Positions 17,733 to 25,247 of a DNA stretch of 64,000 nt are shown one piece after another. How positions within the stretch are numbered: position 1 is the stretch's first letter; each line of letters starts with the position of its first letter. Source of the DNA: Rathayibacter sp. SW19 (GTDB taxonomy: Bacteria > Actinomycetota > Actinomycetes > Actinomycetales > Microbacteriaceae). The DNA lies in assembly GCF_030866825.1 (NCBI RefSeq), contig NZ_CP133020.1, positions 2,914,001 through 2,978,000 on the forward strand, given 5' to 3'. The notes beneath the pieces are model-generated. The model worked only from the letters and a program-made list of their open reading frames with translations. It was not told where the DNA came from and did not search any database. The translations under genes were made by a program, and so were the position numbers.

Positions 17733-18074
17733 CCAGGGGAGGGGGGTTCCGGGCAGTAACGGTATTGTGGCCCGTTTGGCTGTTCGTTGCGGTGTGACCG
17801 GTGTGCCGGGGTGTGCCGGTGTGGGGCCGGTGACGGCGGGGCTGGAGCGGCGGGCGGTCAGCTCGACGATGATGCGGGTGCGCCCGCACTGTGGGCATAC
17901 CGCTTCACCGGGGTAGGTGGGGTCCGGGCAGGCGAGTCCGTTGTGGAAGAAGTAGTCCCTGAGGTGCCCGTACCCGTCTTGCACATGCTGAACGTCGAAG
18001 TCGGCCGCCCAGGTGGTGCCGCACCCGGCACAGGTGAAGGCGAATCGCTCGACCGAGACTTCCTTCGGAATCAT
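17724..18074 (-). CDS. Zinc-ribbon protein of unknown function, C-terminus altered by IS982
   Basis: The 116-residue protein has two CxxC pairs: FTCAGCGTTW near residue 15 and AVCPQCGRTRIIVELT near 60. Together they fit a zinc ribbon. The C-terminal 45 residues are proline- and threonine-rich and probably disordered. The last two codons and the stop lie inside the IS982 inverted repeat, so the original end is lost. The ATG overlaps the TGA of the upstream gene (ATGA), which puts it in a minus-strand operon in the heat-stress locus. It may bind nucleic acid or a protein partner. No specific function can be assigned. Confidence 0.6.
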   Translation of the reverse strand: MIPKEVSVERFAFTCAGCGTTWAADFDVQHVQDGYGHLRDYFFHNGLACPDPTYPGEAVCPQCGRTRIIVELTARRSSPAVTGPTPAHPGTPVTPQRTAKRATIPLLPGTPLPWTR

Positions 18075-18442
18075 GATGCCCTCCGTGATGCGGTGATGCT
18101 GTTGTGCGTGTTTCGCCTGCGCCGGTCGAGTTTGATGGCGAAGTGGCCGATGACCGCCTCCAGGCTTGGGAAGGTGCCCGTGGTGAACCCGTGCTTATTC
18201 TTCACTGCCGGATACAGGGTGGTGGCCTGGAAGCGATCCCCGTTTTTCTCGACGAAACCGAGGAGGCTGTACGGGTTGGTTTGCGGCAGCGTGCCATCAC
18301 GGATCACCCACTGGTCGTCTTCCAGGACGTGCACGACCAGGTCGGTGCCGGCCACATGCCACTGGATGCTGGCACCAGCGGCCGTCGCGCCGGTTCCGGC
18401 TTGCGCGGGTGCGGTCTCCACGGTGGTGTCAGGTTCGGTCAT
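18071..18442 (-). CDS. Conserved small protein of unknown function in the heat-stress locus
   Basis: The 123-residue protein begins with an acidic and alanine-rich tail (TEPDTTVETAPAQAGTGATA). A compact domain follows: WHVAGTDLVVHVLEDDQWVIRDGTL, NPYSLLGFVEKNGDRFQAT and SLEAVIGHF. The ATG at 18442 is chosen because GGAGGTG lies seven bases before it. An ATG eight codons upstream has no good site. The start of the downstream zinc-ribbon gene overlaps its stop. I do not recognise the family. Its position next to Hsp20 genes suggests a stress role, as inference. Confidence 0.6.
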   Translation of the reverse strand: MTEPDTTVETAPAQAGTGATAAGASIQWHVAGTDLVVHVLEDDQWVIRDGTLPQTNPYSLLGFVEKNGDRFQATTLYPAVKNKHGFTTGTFPSLEAVIGHFAIKLDRRRRNTHNSITASRRAS

Positions 18443-18558
18443 GATTTTCACCTCCGAAGTTTCCATCCGGTCCGGGTTCTATCCGATCGGTTCTTATGTT
18501 GATCAGTCTTCGTTCGATCAGCCGGCGCCGGCGAGCGGTCGGTCGGTTGCGTTGGGTG

Positions 18559-18861
18559 TCAGGTAGGGAAGCCCATCGCATGGAGGGCTTGCCGGGCGAT
18601 GGGTTCGTAGATGACGGCGACCACGCCCAGCACGAGCAGAAGCAGTACGGCGATCAGGCAGCAGGTGAGGACCATGGCGGCGACAAACCGCGCAACATCG
18701 AGTCCACCGCCCGGCTCGCGCCACGCGTTTTCGGTGGATCGAGAATGACCCAGACCGGCTCGGAACCGCTGCCAGACGCGTCGCATTCGCTGACCGGTGG
18801 TACGGCCCGCGTGGTGCGCCCATCGTTGTAGATGGTTTTGGTACAAGTCGAAGATTGTCAT
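18559..18861 (-). CDS. Small membrane protein of unknown function
   Basis: The 100-residue protein has a basic N-terminal half (RWAHHAGRTTGQRMRRVWQRF) and one clear membrane segment, FVAAMVLTCCLIAVLLLLVLGVV, at about residues 58-82, followed by a short tail. The basic half would be cytoplasmic by the positive-inside rule. It lies between an Hsp20 gene and the unknown gene at 18071, all on the minus strand. The ribosome binding site is weak. No family is recognised. Confidence 0.5.
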   Translation of the reverse strand: MTIFDLYQNHLQRWAHHAGRTTGQRMRRVWQRFRAGLGHSRSTENAWREPGGGLDVARFVAAMVLTCCLIAVLLLLVLGVVAVIYEPIARQALHAMGFPT

Positions 18862-19045
18862 CCTGAGTTCTTTTCACCGGCCGGACGGTGCCGGGTTCGG
18901 GGGTGGGATGGTCGCCGTCGGCCGGTTCGGCGACCACCCCGGAACCCTTCCGGGGAAGCATGCTGCGCCACCCGCCTCATGCGGTCCGGCATGCACATCC
19001 GAAGGGACCCCCGAAGGGGTTGTTGTGCGTTTATGAGTTGCGTGG

Positions 19046-19504
19046 TTACGGGGTGGCTGATGAGCCCAGGACGACGTTGTGGTCTTTGCCGGCACTGGAT
19101 TCGATAACGATCTTGCGGGGTTTTGCCCGCTCGGCGATCGGGATGACCACGCTGAGCACACCGTTATCGTAGCTGGCGCTGATGGCACCCGAGTCGGTGT
19201 CATCGCCGATGGCGAACTGACGTAGATAAGCCCCGGTGGGGCGTTCCTGGGTGAGCCAGCGCACGTTCTCCTTGCCTGTGTCCGCCAGATCGGTGACGGT
19301 GCGCTGGGCGCGGATCGTCAACAGGCGCCCATCCAGATCGACATCGATCGAACCCGGGTCCACTCCGGGAAGGTCGGTGTTCAGCACATACCGGTCCCCG
19401 TCACGGTAGAGATCGACCGGCATGGTGCGTGGTTGCCTGCTGGTATCGAACACGGACTGGGCGATGCGATCCAGTTGGCTGAACGGGTCGAAAGACATGG
19501 ACAT
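19046..19504 (-). CDS. Hsp20/alpha-crystallin small heat shock protein
   Basis: The 152-residue protein has the alpha-crystallin domain at about residues 35-130. It includes DRYVLNTDLPGVDPGSIDVDLDGRLLTI and the end motif SYDNGVLSVVIPIAERAKPRKI (the GVL motif with the C-terminal IxI-like segment). It acts as an ATP-independent holdase that oligomerises on unfolding proteins. AGGAG lies upstream of the ATG at 19504. It is divergent from the HspR-like regulator gene, with 171 bases between. A second Hsp20 gene lies on the other side of that regulator, so both are probably under the same control. Confidence 0.93.
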   Translation of the reverse strand: MSMSFDPFSQLDRIAQSVFDTSRQPRTMPVDLYRDGDRYVLNTDLPGVDPGSIDVDLDGRLLTIRAQRTVTDLADTGKENVRWLTQERPTGAYLRQFAIGDDTDSGAISASYDNGVLSVVIPIAERAKPRKIVIESSAGKDHNVVLGSSATP

Positions 19505-19675
19505 GATGATGTTCTCCTTTCCAGGCTACCGACAGAGCCATGCGAGCCCGTCGGGGGGAGGGTTGTTCCACACAGTGAACGTTCCTCACATCTCGGAACT
19601 AATCTGCAACTGCTGATACAAATCTTTTACACCGAATGGTTGACATGTGCAAGATGGGGTTGGCATTCTTTAACA
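19505..19675. promoter_or_regulatory. Divergent promoter region of hsp20 and the HspR-like regulator
   Basis: On the minus strand, TTGCAC and TAAAAG are spaced by 17 bases and could drive hsp20 with a long leader. On the plus strand, TTGACA is followed by a weak CATTCT just before the regulator's ATG. The direct repeat GGTTGACAT/GGTTGGCAT spans the plus-strand promoter and may bind the regulator. A canonical HAIR element (CTTGAGT-N7-ACTCAAG) is not present. Confidence 0.4.
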
Positions 19676-20011
19676 ATGAATAAGCGTTCCTCCTCGACCC
19701 CGGTCTATAGCATCGCCGTGGCTGCCCAGCTTGCCGGATTACCGCAGGCGACCCTGCGCCGCTACGAGGCCAACGGGCTTCTCACTCCTGCCCGAACCGA
19801 CGGTGGAACGCGTCGCTACAGCGATGCGGAAGTCACCCGGTTGCGTCAGGTCGCCGACCTGCAAGAAGACGGCGTCAACCTGGCAGGCATCGGAAGGGTG
19901 CTGGACTTGCAGGAGGAGAACCAGGCGTTGCGGCAAGAAATCGCCAACACGACCGGTATCAGCACACAGGGCACAGGCGCAGCCCAACCGGAGGAAACAC
20001 CCTTGCTCTGA
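19676..20011 (+). CDS. hspR: MerR-family heat-shock regulator, HspR-like
   Basis: The 111-residue protein has an N-terminal MerR winged helix, VYSIAVAAQLAGLPQATLRRYEANGLLTPARTDGGTRRYSD, matching the HspR pattern (YxISVAAELxGxHPQTLRxYExxGL). A coiled-coil dimerisation helix, LDLQEENQALRQEIAN, follows. HspR represses dnaK, clpB and hsp20 genes in actinobacteria by binding HAIR elements. The variable C-terminus is short and has no metal-binding cysteines. It sits between two Hsp20 genes and is followed closely by two small genes with overlapping ends. It most likely autoregulates this cluster. Confidence 0.85.
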   Translation: MNKRSSSTPVYSIAVAAQLAGLPQATLRRYEANGLLTPARTDGGTRRYSDAEVTRLRQVADLQEDGVNLAGIGRVLDLQEENQALRQEIANTTGISTQGTGAAQPEETPLL

Positions 20012-20039
20012 CGAATACCTTGCCAGGAGGGAGCACATC

Positions 20040-20243
20040 ATGATGCAGAGCCGTTTTGCCGTGGACGCACCCCGCGGCGGATTGACTTTGGCCGCAGTGT
20101 TGAGGCACCAACAGTACCAACAATCCCACGTACGCATCGATGCCGCTCTGCATCGTGATGGTGCAAAGGCGTCGTCGATGCAACCCGACATGCGCAGCCG
20201 TCACCACTCCGAAACCCCGACAGAACAGGGAGGGATCTCATGA
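20040..20243 (+). CDS. Small protein of unknown function between hspR and a DUF2795 gene
   Basis: A 67-residue open frame starts MMQSRFAVDAPRGGLTLAAVLRHQQYQQSHVRI. It has a strong ribosome binding site (CCAGGAGGGAGCACATC) directly before its two ATG codons, and its stop overlaps the next start (ATGA). The protein is basic and histidine- and glutamine-rich, with no membrane segment. The family is unknown. The coupling makes translation likely. Confidence 0.55.
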   Translation: MMQSRFAVDAPRGGLTLAAVLRHQQYQQSHVRIDAALHRDGAKASSMQPDMRSRHHSETPTEQGGIS

Positions 20244-20446
20244 ACATCGAACACGTCCTGGAGCCTCTGGCCGACATCGACTATCCAGCCGAACGAGAGG
20301 ACCTTGTGATGCTGGCCCTCCGCGACGGCGCACCGACACCGGTGTTGGAAGTGCTCCAGAGCCTGCCCGCGCAAAGCTTCAACGGCCGCTACGAGATCCG
20401 GCAAGCACTCAACAGGCACAACAGCCCAGCCCACCTGGCCAGCTAA
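20240..20446 (+). CDS. DUF2795 protein
   Basis: The 68-residue protein (VLEPLADIDYPAEREDLVMLALRDGAPTPVLEVLQSLP) matches DUF2795, a small helical domain of about 50-60 residues with a pattern of YPxxREDLVxxAxxxGA. The function of the domain is not established. It is often encoded near stress genes in actinobacteria. It overlaps the previous gene by four bases and stops 159 bases before the promoter of the second hsp20 gene. Confidence 0.75.
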   Translation: MNIEHVLEPLADIDYPAEREDLVMLALRDGAPTPVLEVLQSLPAQSFNGRYEIRQALNRHNSPAHLAS

Positions 20447-20584
20447 GCCTCGATGCACTGACTGTCCCGGAGACAGCCACGCCGCCAGGCTCGAGGCGAA
20501 TAGGCCTGCACCGCGCCACGGCACCCGTTGATCCGCCAGCACCAGCCAGCGTAAGCGCGGCACCTCAAAATTGTTGGAAAACAC

Positions 20585-20614
20585 TTGCAATAGCTACCTC
20601 ATATGAGTTATAAA
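20585..20614 (+). promoter_or_regulatory. Promoter of the second hsp20 gene with an overlapping palindrome
   Basis: TTGCAA (20585-20590) and TATAAA (20609-20614) are separated by 18 bases and resemble -35 and -10 elements. The perfect palindrome CTCATATGAG (20598-20607) lies between them, where a bound repressor would block polymerase. The gene starts 66 bases after the -10 box. The HspR-like protein is the natural candidate to bind here. This is inference. Confidence 0.5.
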
Positions 20615-20680
20615 ATCTGTATCTATCGGCACAGATGTGTCGGTGGTTTCGGAAACAAGTGAATTGGAGGAGATCAAGAA

Positions 20681-21121
20681 ATGCTGTTGCAACATGACCC
20701 GTTCCGTGAACTCGACCGGCTCACCCAACAGGTGTTCGGAACCGTCGCTCGACCCACTAGCATGCCGTTGGACGCCTGGCGGGAAGGCGATGACTTCCTG
20801 GTCGAGCTGGACCTGCCCGGCATCGACCCGGACAAGTTGGATATCGATGTGGAACGCAACGTGCTGACGGTCCGTGCCGAACGCCTCAGCCACATGCCGG
20901 ACGCCGTCAACGCGGTCGCCGCTGAACGCTCCTGGGGAGTGTTCGCCCGGCAACTGGTGCTCGGCGACGCGCTGGACACCGACAAGGTCGACGCGGACTA
21001 CACCGCCGGGGTGCTGCGGTTGCGCATCCCGATCGCCGAGCAGGCCAAACCGCGCAAGATCAGCATCACCCGTGGTGACAAGACCGAGAAAGGGAAGGAG
21101 ACCAAAAGCATCAGAGCCTGA
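20681..21121 (+). CDS. Hsp20/alpha-crystallin small heat shock protein, second copy
   Basis: The 146-residue protein shares the layout of the first Hsp20: a short N-terminal arm (LLQHDPFRELDRLTQQVFG), then the alpha-crystallin domain with FLVELDLPGIDPDKLDIDVERNVLTVRAE and DYTAGVLRLRIPIAEQAKPRKI. A basic tail (DKTEKGKETKS) follows. GGAGGAGATCAAGAA precedes the ATG. The two copies are related but clearly different, so this is not a recent duplication. It is a cytoplasmic holdase, probably induced by heat through the promoter just upstream. Confidence 0.93.
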   Translation: MLLQHDPFRELDRLTQQVFGTVARPTSMPLDAWREGDDFLVELDLPGIDPDKLDIDVERNVLTVRAERLSHMPDAVNAVAAERSWGVFARQLVLGDALDTDKVDADYTAGVLRLRIPIAEQAKPRKISITRGDKTEKGKETKSIRA

Positions 21122-21164
21122 TCAACCCAACCGGTAAGACACACCAGGTCGGGAGGTGGTGAAG

Positions 21165-21443
21165 ATGACGCTGTCGAGCCTGATTGTGTTTGAGCCCATA
21201 CCGGCTACCCAGCAGGACACCTTTCAATTGCTGCTGCAGGACCGCGAGTGGGTCCAAGCACAATTCGTCACCATCATGAACACCGCCGGGTTCGGTGACC
21301 GACCCATCGTGGGAACCATTGCCTGCCCTCCACCCCGTGGGGATGTTCGGTGGAACCCCAACACGACACGCCCGGTGGCGGCGACCGGCAGGGTCTCCCT
21401 CGGCGAGGCGGTTTCCCGGGTGCGATCACCCCCGACACGGTGA
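21165..21443 (+). CDS. Small protein of unknown function downstream of hsp20
   Basis: The 92-residue protein has a conserved-looking N-terminal half, LIVFEPIPATQQDTFQLLLQDREWVQAQFVTIMNTAGF, and an arginine- and proline-rich tail. GGGAGGTGGTGAAG stands immediately before the ATG at 21165, so this start is preferred over the GTG codons nine bases upstream. It follows the second hsp20 gene by 43 bases and is followed by a strong hairpin, so the two genes probably form one transcript. The family is unknown to me. Confidence 0.55.
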   Translation: MTLSSLIVFEPIPATQQDTFQLLLQDREWVQAQFVTIMNTAGFGDRPIVGTIACPPPRGDVRWNPNTTRPVAATGRVSLGEAVSRVRSPPTR

Positions 21444-21455
21444 TTCAACACGAAG

Positions 21456-21486
21456 CGCCCGGAGTCCCGACGGAGGACTCCGGGCG
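21456..21486 (+). terminator. Strong hairpin ending the second hsp20 transcript
   Basis: CGCCCGGAGTCC and GGACTCCGGGCG form a perfect 12-bp stem with a seven-base loop, 12 bases after the upstream stop codon. There is no run of T residues, which is common for GC-rich actinobacterial terminators. Confidence 0.7.
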
Positions 21487-21555
21487 GGAAACCGGAAAAT
21501 CACGAATCCCAGCGGTACGAACGACAGCGTAGAAGCCCGAAAGGAAGGCGTTGCG

Positions 21556-21993
21556 ATGAGTCTTGCAACCCCGACAGGTGTGGTCACCCCGTTGAGTGTC
21601 TTCCGGCCCACCATCGTGCGCCAGCCGGCGGTGACTGTTCCGGTGACCGTCTGCACAACACGGTGGAACATCGGTGGTTACCGCATCCGCCGGGTCCTTG
21701 ACCAAGCCCGCATCACCCATCACGACATCGACCTCCAGACCAGCCCCGACGCCAAAAACACCCGCCAAAGCCTCCCTGGGGTTGGCGCCGTCACTTTCCC
21801 CGTCGTCTACATCGACGGTGAGTGGCTGATCAAACCCACACCCGACACGATCCAAGCCAACCTGACGTCGCGTCAACCGGCTGTTGCCCCGCAGTGGCGT
21901 CGCAGAGCCCATCCTGATCCTTGGACATGGCGCCAGCATACGCGGGACGCGATGGTACATCACGGCAACCGCAGACCGAATCCCTGCGGGTAA
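21556..21993 (+). CDS. Glutaredoxin-fold protein lacking the redox cysteines
   Basis: The central part reads VTVCTTRWNIGGYRIRRVLDQARITHHDIDLQTSP and then VGAVTFPVVYIDGEWLIKP. It follows the glutaredoxin/mycoredoxin pattern (VTVYTTPWCxxCxxxKxxLDxxGIxYxEVDL, then TVPxVxxxDG). The CxxC site is replaced by NIGG, with only a cysteine in the preceding strand left, so the usual thiol chemistry is not possible. The protein has about 25 extra N-terminal residues and a basic tail of about 45. GAAAGGAAGG lies upstream of the ATG. The last 34 bases overlap the convergent GH3 gene. It may bind glutathione, a metal or a partner rather than act as a reductase. Confidence 0.65.
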   Translation: MSLATPTGVVTPLSVFRPTIVRQPAVTVPVTVCTTRWNIGGYRIRRVLDQARITHHDIDLQTSPDAKNTRQSLPGVGAVTFPVVYIDGEWLIKPTPDTIQANLTSRQPAVAPQWRRRAHPDPWTWRQHTRDAMVHHGNRRPNPCG

Positions 21994-23702
21994 GCGGGGC
22001 GGAAGGTGTTGTCCGGGACATCCGAGAAGCTCGCGAGAACTGCGGCCATGGAGGATGGGATCTCGAACGGTAGCCGTCCGACCGGTGCTGCCTCACCGAA
22101 CAGGACGCGAGCGTACGCCTCGGAACCCGCACCGAAGTTGGCCGTGACCGCCGAGACCAACGGCGCGACCTGGCCGAGCAGCACCGGTCGGTCGAGATAC
22201 ACGTCCACGATGGTGGGCGTGATGGCCGCGACCGCGCGGATGTGCTCGAGCGTTTCCTCGGGGAACACGAGCGAGCCGCGGTGGAAAATGCTCGCCCAGC
22301 CGCCTTCGCTACGCGGCACCCAGGGTGCCTGGATGCGGAGGACGGCCACGTCGGCTTCTTCGGGTGTGGCGACGTGCTCGCCTCGGCCGGTCAGTGCTGA
22401 AGGGTCCAATCCTTCGGCGTACACCTTGACTCCGCTGCGTAGGGGTAGTACGTCATCGTTCGCGATCACGACATGGGCAGCGGCTTGAGCTTCGATCCCT
22501 TCTGCGACGTGCTGCGGATTTCCGATGACCGCTACCGCGTTATCCACATCCACGAAGCGTGTCCCATCGAACAGACCCAGTCGGAACTTCTCGCGGAGAA
22601 TCCGGCGCAGCGAAATGTCGAGCCGCTCCTCGGAGATGCGGCCGGCCGACATCTCGGCCAGAAGCAGCGCGGTGTCATGCTCGCCACCTACCTGGTCGAC
22701 GCCCGCATTCAACGCCTTCACCAGACGTTCTGCGGGGGTCAGATGCTCCACGCCCCAGTAGGTGGTGTTGATCACCGACCAGTCGGTGCAGACGATGCCG
22801 TCGAAGCCGAGCTTATTCCGGAGCAGCCCAGTGATGATCTGCTTGTTGAAGGCGAAGCCGACCTCCTCGACAAGTTCTCCGTCCAGCCTAAGCCCGATAG
22901 GTACCCCGTAGTACGGCATGATCTGCGAGACGCCGGCGGCAATCGCGGCCTTGAACGGCTCGAGGTGCAGCTCGAAGGCGCCTCCGGGGTAAATCTGTTC
23001 CTTGCCGAACGGGAAGTGAGGGTCCTCTCCGTCTTTCTGCGGGCCACCTCCGGGAAAGTGCTTGGCCATGGCCGACACGGAGTGGGGGCCGATGTGCTCG
23101 CCCTGTAGGGCGCGGATCTGTACCGCTCCGAGCCGTGCGACCGTTTCGGGGTCGGAGCCATAAGTGCTTACCTGGCGAGCCCATCGAGGTTCGGAGGTGA
23201 CGTCAATCTGTGGGTGCAGAGCGGTGCGGATACCGGCAGCGAGGTACTCCTTGCGCACGATGTCACTGAAGTGTTCGACCAGGGCTTCGTCACCGATGGC
23301 CGCGAACCCGAGTGGTTCGGGCCACTGCGAGAACGGTCCGGCGAAAACGGCCGTGGCGGGATTGTCAGTGAAGGAGTGGCGCGGGTCGGTAGAGATCGTA
23401 ACGGGGATGCCAAGAGGCTGCGCGGCCGCGGCTTCCTGCACCGCGTTCACCCACTGTGCGAGCTCGCGGGGGTTGGGGGCGCGCATGATGTTGAAGTGGT
23501 TGATGCGTCGGTTGAGAACCTCACGCAGCGGGGGTGTCATACCCATGAACCCCTCTGCGTCGAAGTCGCCCACCTGCATGATCGGCTGGAAGATCAGGCC
23601 CGCCTTATCTTGGGGCGTGAGCCTGTCGATCAGGTCCGACACTCGATTCTCGATGTCGAGTGACCTGTCCTGGTAGGGCATCGTTGCGGTGCTTGCCTGC
23701 AT
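21960..23702 (-). CDS. Glycoside hydrolase family 3 protein (beta-glucosidase-like)
   Basis: This 580-residue GH3 enzyme has the N-terminal TIM barrel with KHFPGGG (Lys214-His215) and the nucleophile region GFDGIVCTDWS (Asp307). The C-terminal alpha/beta sandwich follows, but it is short and lacks a fibronectin domain. No signal peptide is seen, so it acts on imported glycosides. AAGGAG precedes the ATG. It is followed upstream on the same strand by an MFS transporter gene that probably imports its substrate, and a divergent TetR gene probably controls both. The exact sugar specificity cannot be read from the sequence. Confidence 0.88.
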   Translation of the reverse strand: MQASTATMPYQDRSLDIENRVSDLIDRLTPQDKAGLIFQPIMQVGDFDAEGFMGMTPPLREVLNRRINHFNIMRAPNPRELAQWVNAVQEAAAAQPLGIPVTISTDPRHSFTDNPATAVFAGPFSQWPEPLGFAAIGDEALVEHFSDIVRKEYLAAGIRTALHPQIDVTSEPRWARQVSTYGSDPETVARLGAVQIRALQGEHIGPHSVSAMAKHFPGGGPQKDGEDPHFPFGKEQIYPGGAFELHLEPFKAAIAAGVSQIMPYYGVPIGLRLDGELVEEVGFAFNKQIITGLLRNKLGFDGIVCTDWSVINTTYWGVEHLTPAERLVKALNAGVDQVGGEHDTALLLAEMSAGRISEERLDISLRRILREKFRLGLFDGTRFVDVDNAVAVIGNPQHVAEGIEAQAAAHVVIANDDVLPLRSGVKVYAEGLDPSALTGRGEHVATPEEADVAVLRIQAPWVPRSEGGWASIFHRGSLVFPEETLEHIRAVAAITPTIVDVYLDRPVLLGQVAPLVSAVTANFGAGSEAYARVLFGEAAPVGRLPFEIPSSMAAVLASFSDVPDNTFRPAYPQGFGLRLP

Positions 23703-23803
23703 ATTTTTCTCCTTATATTGCGGATGTTCTGTCGGAACCGGGAGGGGTAAAGAACCGTGCCGATGTCGGGTGGGCGCTGGTGTATGCCCGCCGCGGCGGA
23801 TGA

Positions 23804-25099
23804 TCAGCGGATGCCACGGATAGGCAGGATCGCGACGCTTGCTGCGATAGTCAGCACGATTGCGATGACCCACAGCGGGGGGTACCCGGCAACCGCGACA
23901 AGGGCTCCAGCCAGGACGGGGGCGAAGATCTGCGGGCCGGCGTTCGCGATGTTCGCGATTCCGAGGTCGCGGCCGGCGTCGGCGGCCTTGGGGAGAACCT
24001 GCGCGATCAGCGCTTGGTCGACGGCGAGATAGGCGCCGAACCCGAACCCGAGGATGCCGTAGGCGACGAGCATTCCGGTGAATGTCGGGGCGATGAGGGC
24101 CACAACACATCCTGGGATGAAGATCAGCGTGGAGGCGATGACGAAGACCTTCAGTCGGCCCGTCTTGCTGGCGAGAACCCCGACGACAAGGGCGGCAACG
24201 AGCACCGCCAGGGTGCTGACGCCGGACATCTGCACGGCGGCGATGCTGGCCTTTTCCAGCGACCCGATGTGGATGTAGTCACGCAGCACGTACACGTGAA
24301 GCGCAGTAGCAATGGTGTACGCGAGGAACGCGACAAAGCGGGCGAACAGCGCCCACCAGTAGTTGCGGTGATCGCGGAACCCGGGGAGCGGGGAACTAGC
24401 CTTCTTGCCCGGTTTGGCAGCGACTGGAACGTAGTCCTTGGTGCCGATCGCAAACAGGACGGCGACGATGAGCAGCTGGGCGGCGACGATCGCATAGGCA
24501 AGGAACAGGTTGTGGACAAGGCCACCGACTGCGACGCCGCCGAAGATGCCGAGCAGACTGACCGCCCCGTAGATGCCGGACATTGATGGCTGGCTACGGA
24601 CCGGGACACGCTCGGGAAATGTAGCTGTAGTGGCGATCTGATAGCCGTTCAGCGGGAAGATGACCACCGCCCACAACACGCCCAGCCAAATCCCATCCTG
24701 CGCGAGAGGGAGTAGGAGCAGTCCGATCGCTGAGACTACCGCGGTACCGAGCGTCCAAATGTTACGGCGCCCAAGGAAACGCGTGCGGGTGCGGTCGGAG
24801 AGTCGGCCGACGATCGGCTGAGCGAAGATCGCGACGATCGCTCCGACGCTCACCACGGCCCCCAGGATTGGCGCCGATACCGCATTGCTTGCGAAACCGG
24901 CGATCTGCCGGGCAAACAGCTGCTGCAGGATCGACCCCCACACGACACTGATCGCGAAGGCTGCGAGCGGGTACATCACCCACATCCGTTTCTGCATCAT
25001 TGCCGGCCCAATATTCGGGCCATCAGCGACCGGAATGGGCAGTTCGTCAGCCAGGACGTCCGGGAGGGGCGGTTCGGTTGGATAATTCGGGTTAGACAT
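23804..25099 (-). CDS. MFS transporter, probably for glycosides
   Basis: The 431-residue protein has about twelve membrane segments in two halves and the MFS loop motif GRLSDRTRTRFLGRRNIW between helices 2 and 3. The N-terminal 45 residues are hydrophilic. GAAGGAAG precedes the ATG at 25099. It resembles the GPH/SLC45-like sugar carriers, which co-import sugars with protons. It lies 101 bases before the GH3 gene on the same strand and is divergent from a TetR gene. Two palindromic operators lie in the intergenic region, so its expression is probably repressed until a glycoside or derivative is present. Confidence 0.85.
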   Translation of the reverse strand: MSNPNYPTEPPLPDVLADELPIPVADGPNIGPAMMQKRMWVMYPLAAFAISVVWGSILQQLFARQIAGFASNAVSAPILGAVVSVGAIVAIFAQPIVGRLSDRTRTRFLGRRNIWTLGTAVVSAIGLLLLPLAQDGIWLGVLWAVVIFPLNGYQIATTATFPERVPVRSQPSMSGIYGAVSLLGIFGGVAVGGLVHNLFLAYAIVAAQLLIVAVLFAIGTKDYVPVAAKPGKKASSPLPGFRDHRNYWWALFARFVAFLAYTIATALHVYVLRDYIHIGSLEKASIAAVQMSGVSTLAVLVAALVVGVLASKTGRLKVFVIASTLIFIPGCVVALIAPTFTGMLVAYGILGFGFGAYLAVDQALIAQVLPKAADAGRDLGIANIANAGPQIFAPVLAGALVAVAGYPPLWVIAIVLTIAASVAILPIRGIR

Positions 25100-25145
25100 G
25101 GTTCTTCCTTCTGCGGTGAAGTGATGCTCGGATGAGACCGTCCTC

Positions 25146-25159
25146 TTCCCAGTTGGGAA
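25146..25159. promoter_or_regulatory. Operator 1 for the divergent TetR regulator (TTCCCAGTTGGGAA)
   Basis: This 14-bp palindrome has one central mismatch and lies 47 bases before the MFS start. It shares TTCCC-N4-GGGAA with a second site whose centre is 53 bp away, about five helical turns. The pair probably binds two regulator dimers on one face of the DNA. Confidence 0.7.
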
Positions 25160-25198
25160 AAAGTATGCAACCATGACCATTGAAATGTCAAGATGTTT

Positions 25199-25212
25199 TT
25201 CCCGTTCGGGAA
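25199..25212. promoter_or_regulatory. Operator 2 for the divergent TetR regulator (TTCCCGTTCGGGAA)
   Basis: This 14-bp sequence is palindromic except at its centre, and matches operator 1 at its five outer bases on each side. It lies 35 bases before the TetR start and so could also mediate autoregulation. Confidence 0.7.
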
Positions 25213-25247
25213 TAATGGTCCCCGGCGCAACCTTATTTAGGAGTGGC

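Noticed and set aside
19505..19675. HAIR or CIRCE heat-shock operators
   Set aside because: Neither CTTGAGT-N7-ACTCAAG nor TTAGCACTC-N9-GAGTGCTAA is present in the divergent heat-shock promoter region.
22473..23108. Plus-strand open frame opposite the GH3 gene
   Set aside because: Its composition and position mirror the GH3 coding strand, and it has no motif or ribosome binding site.
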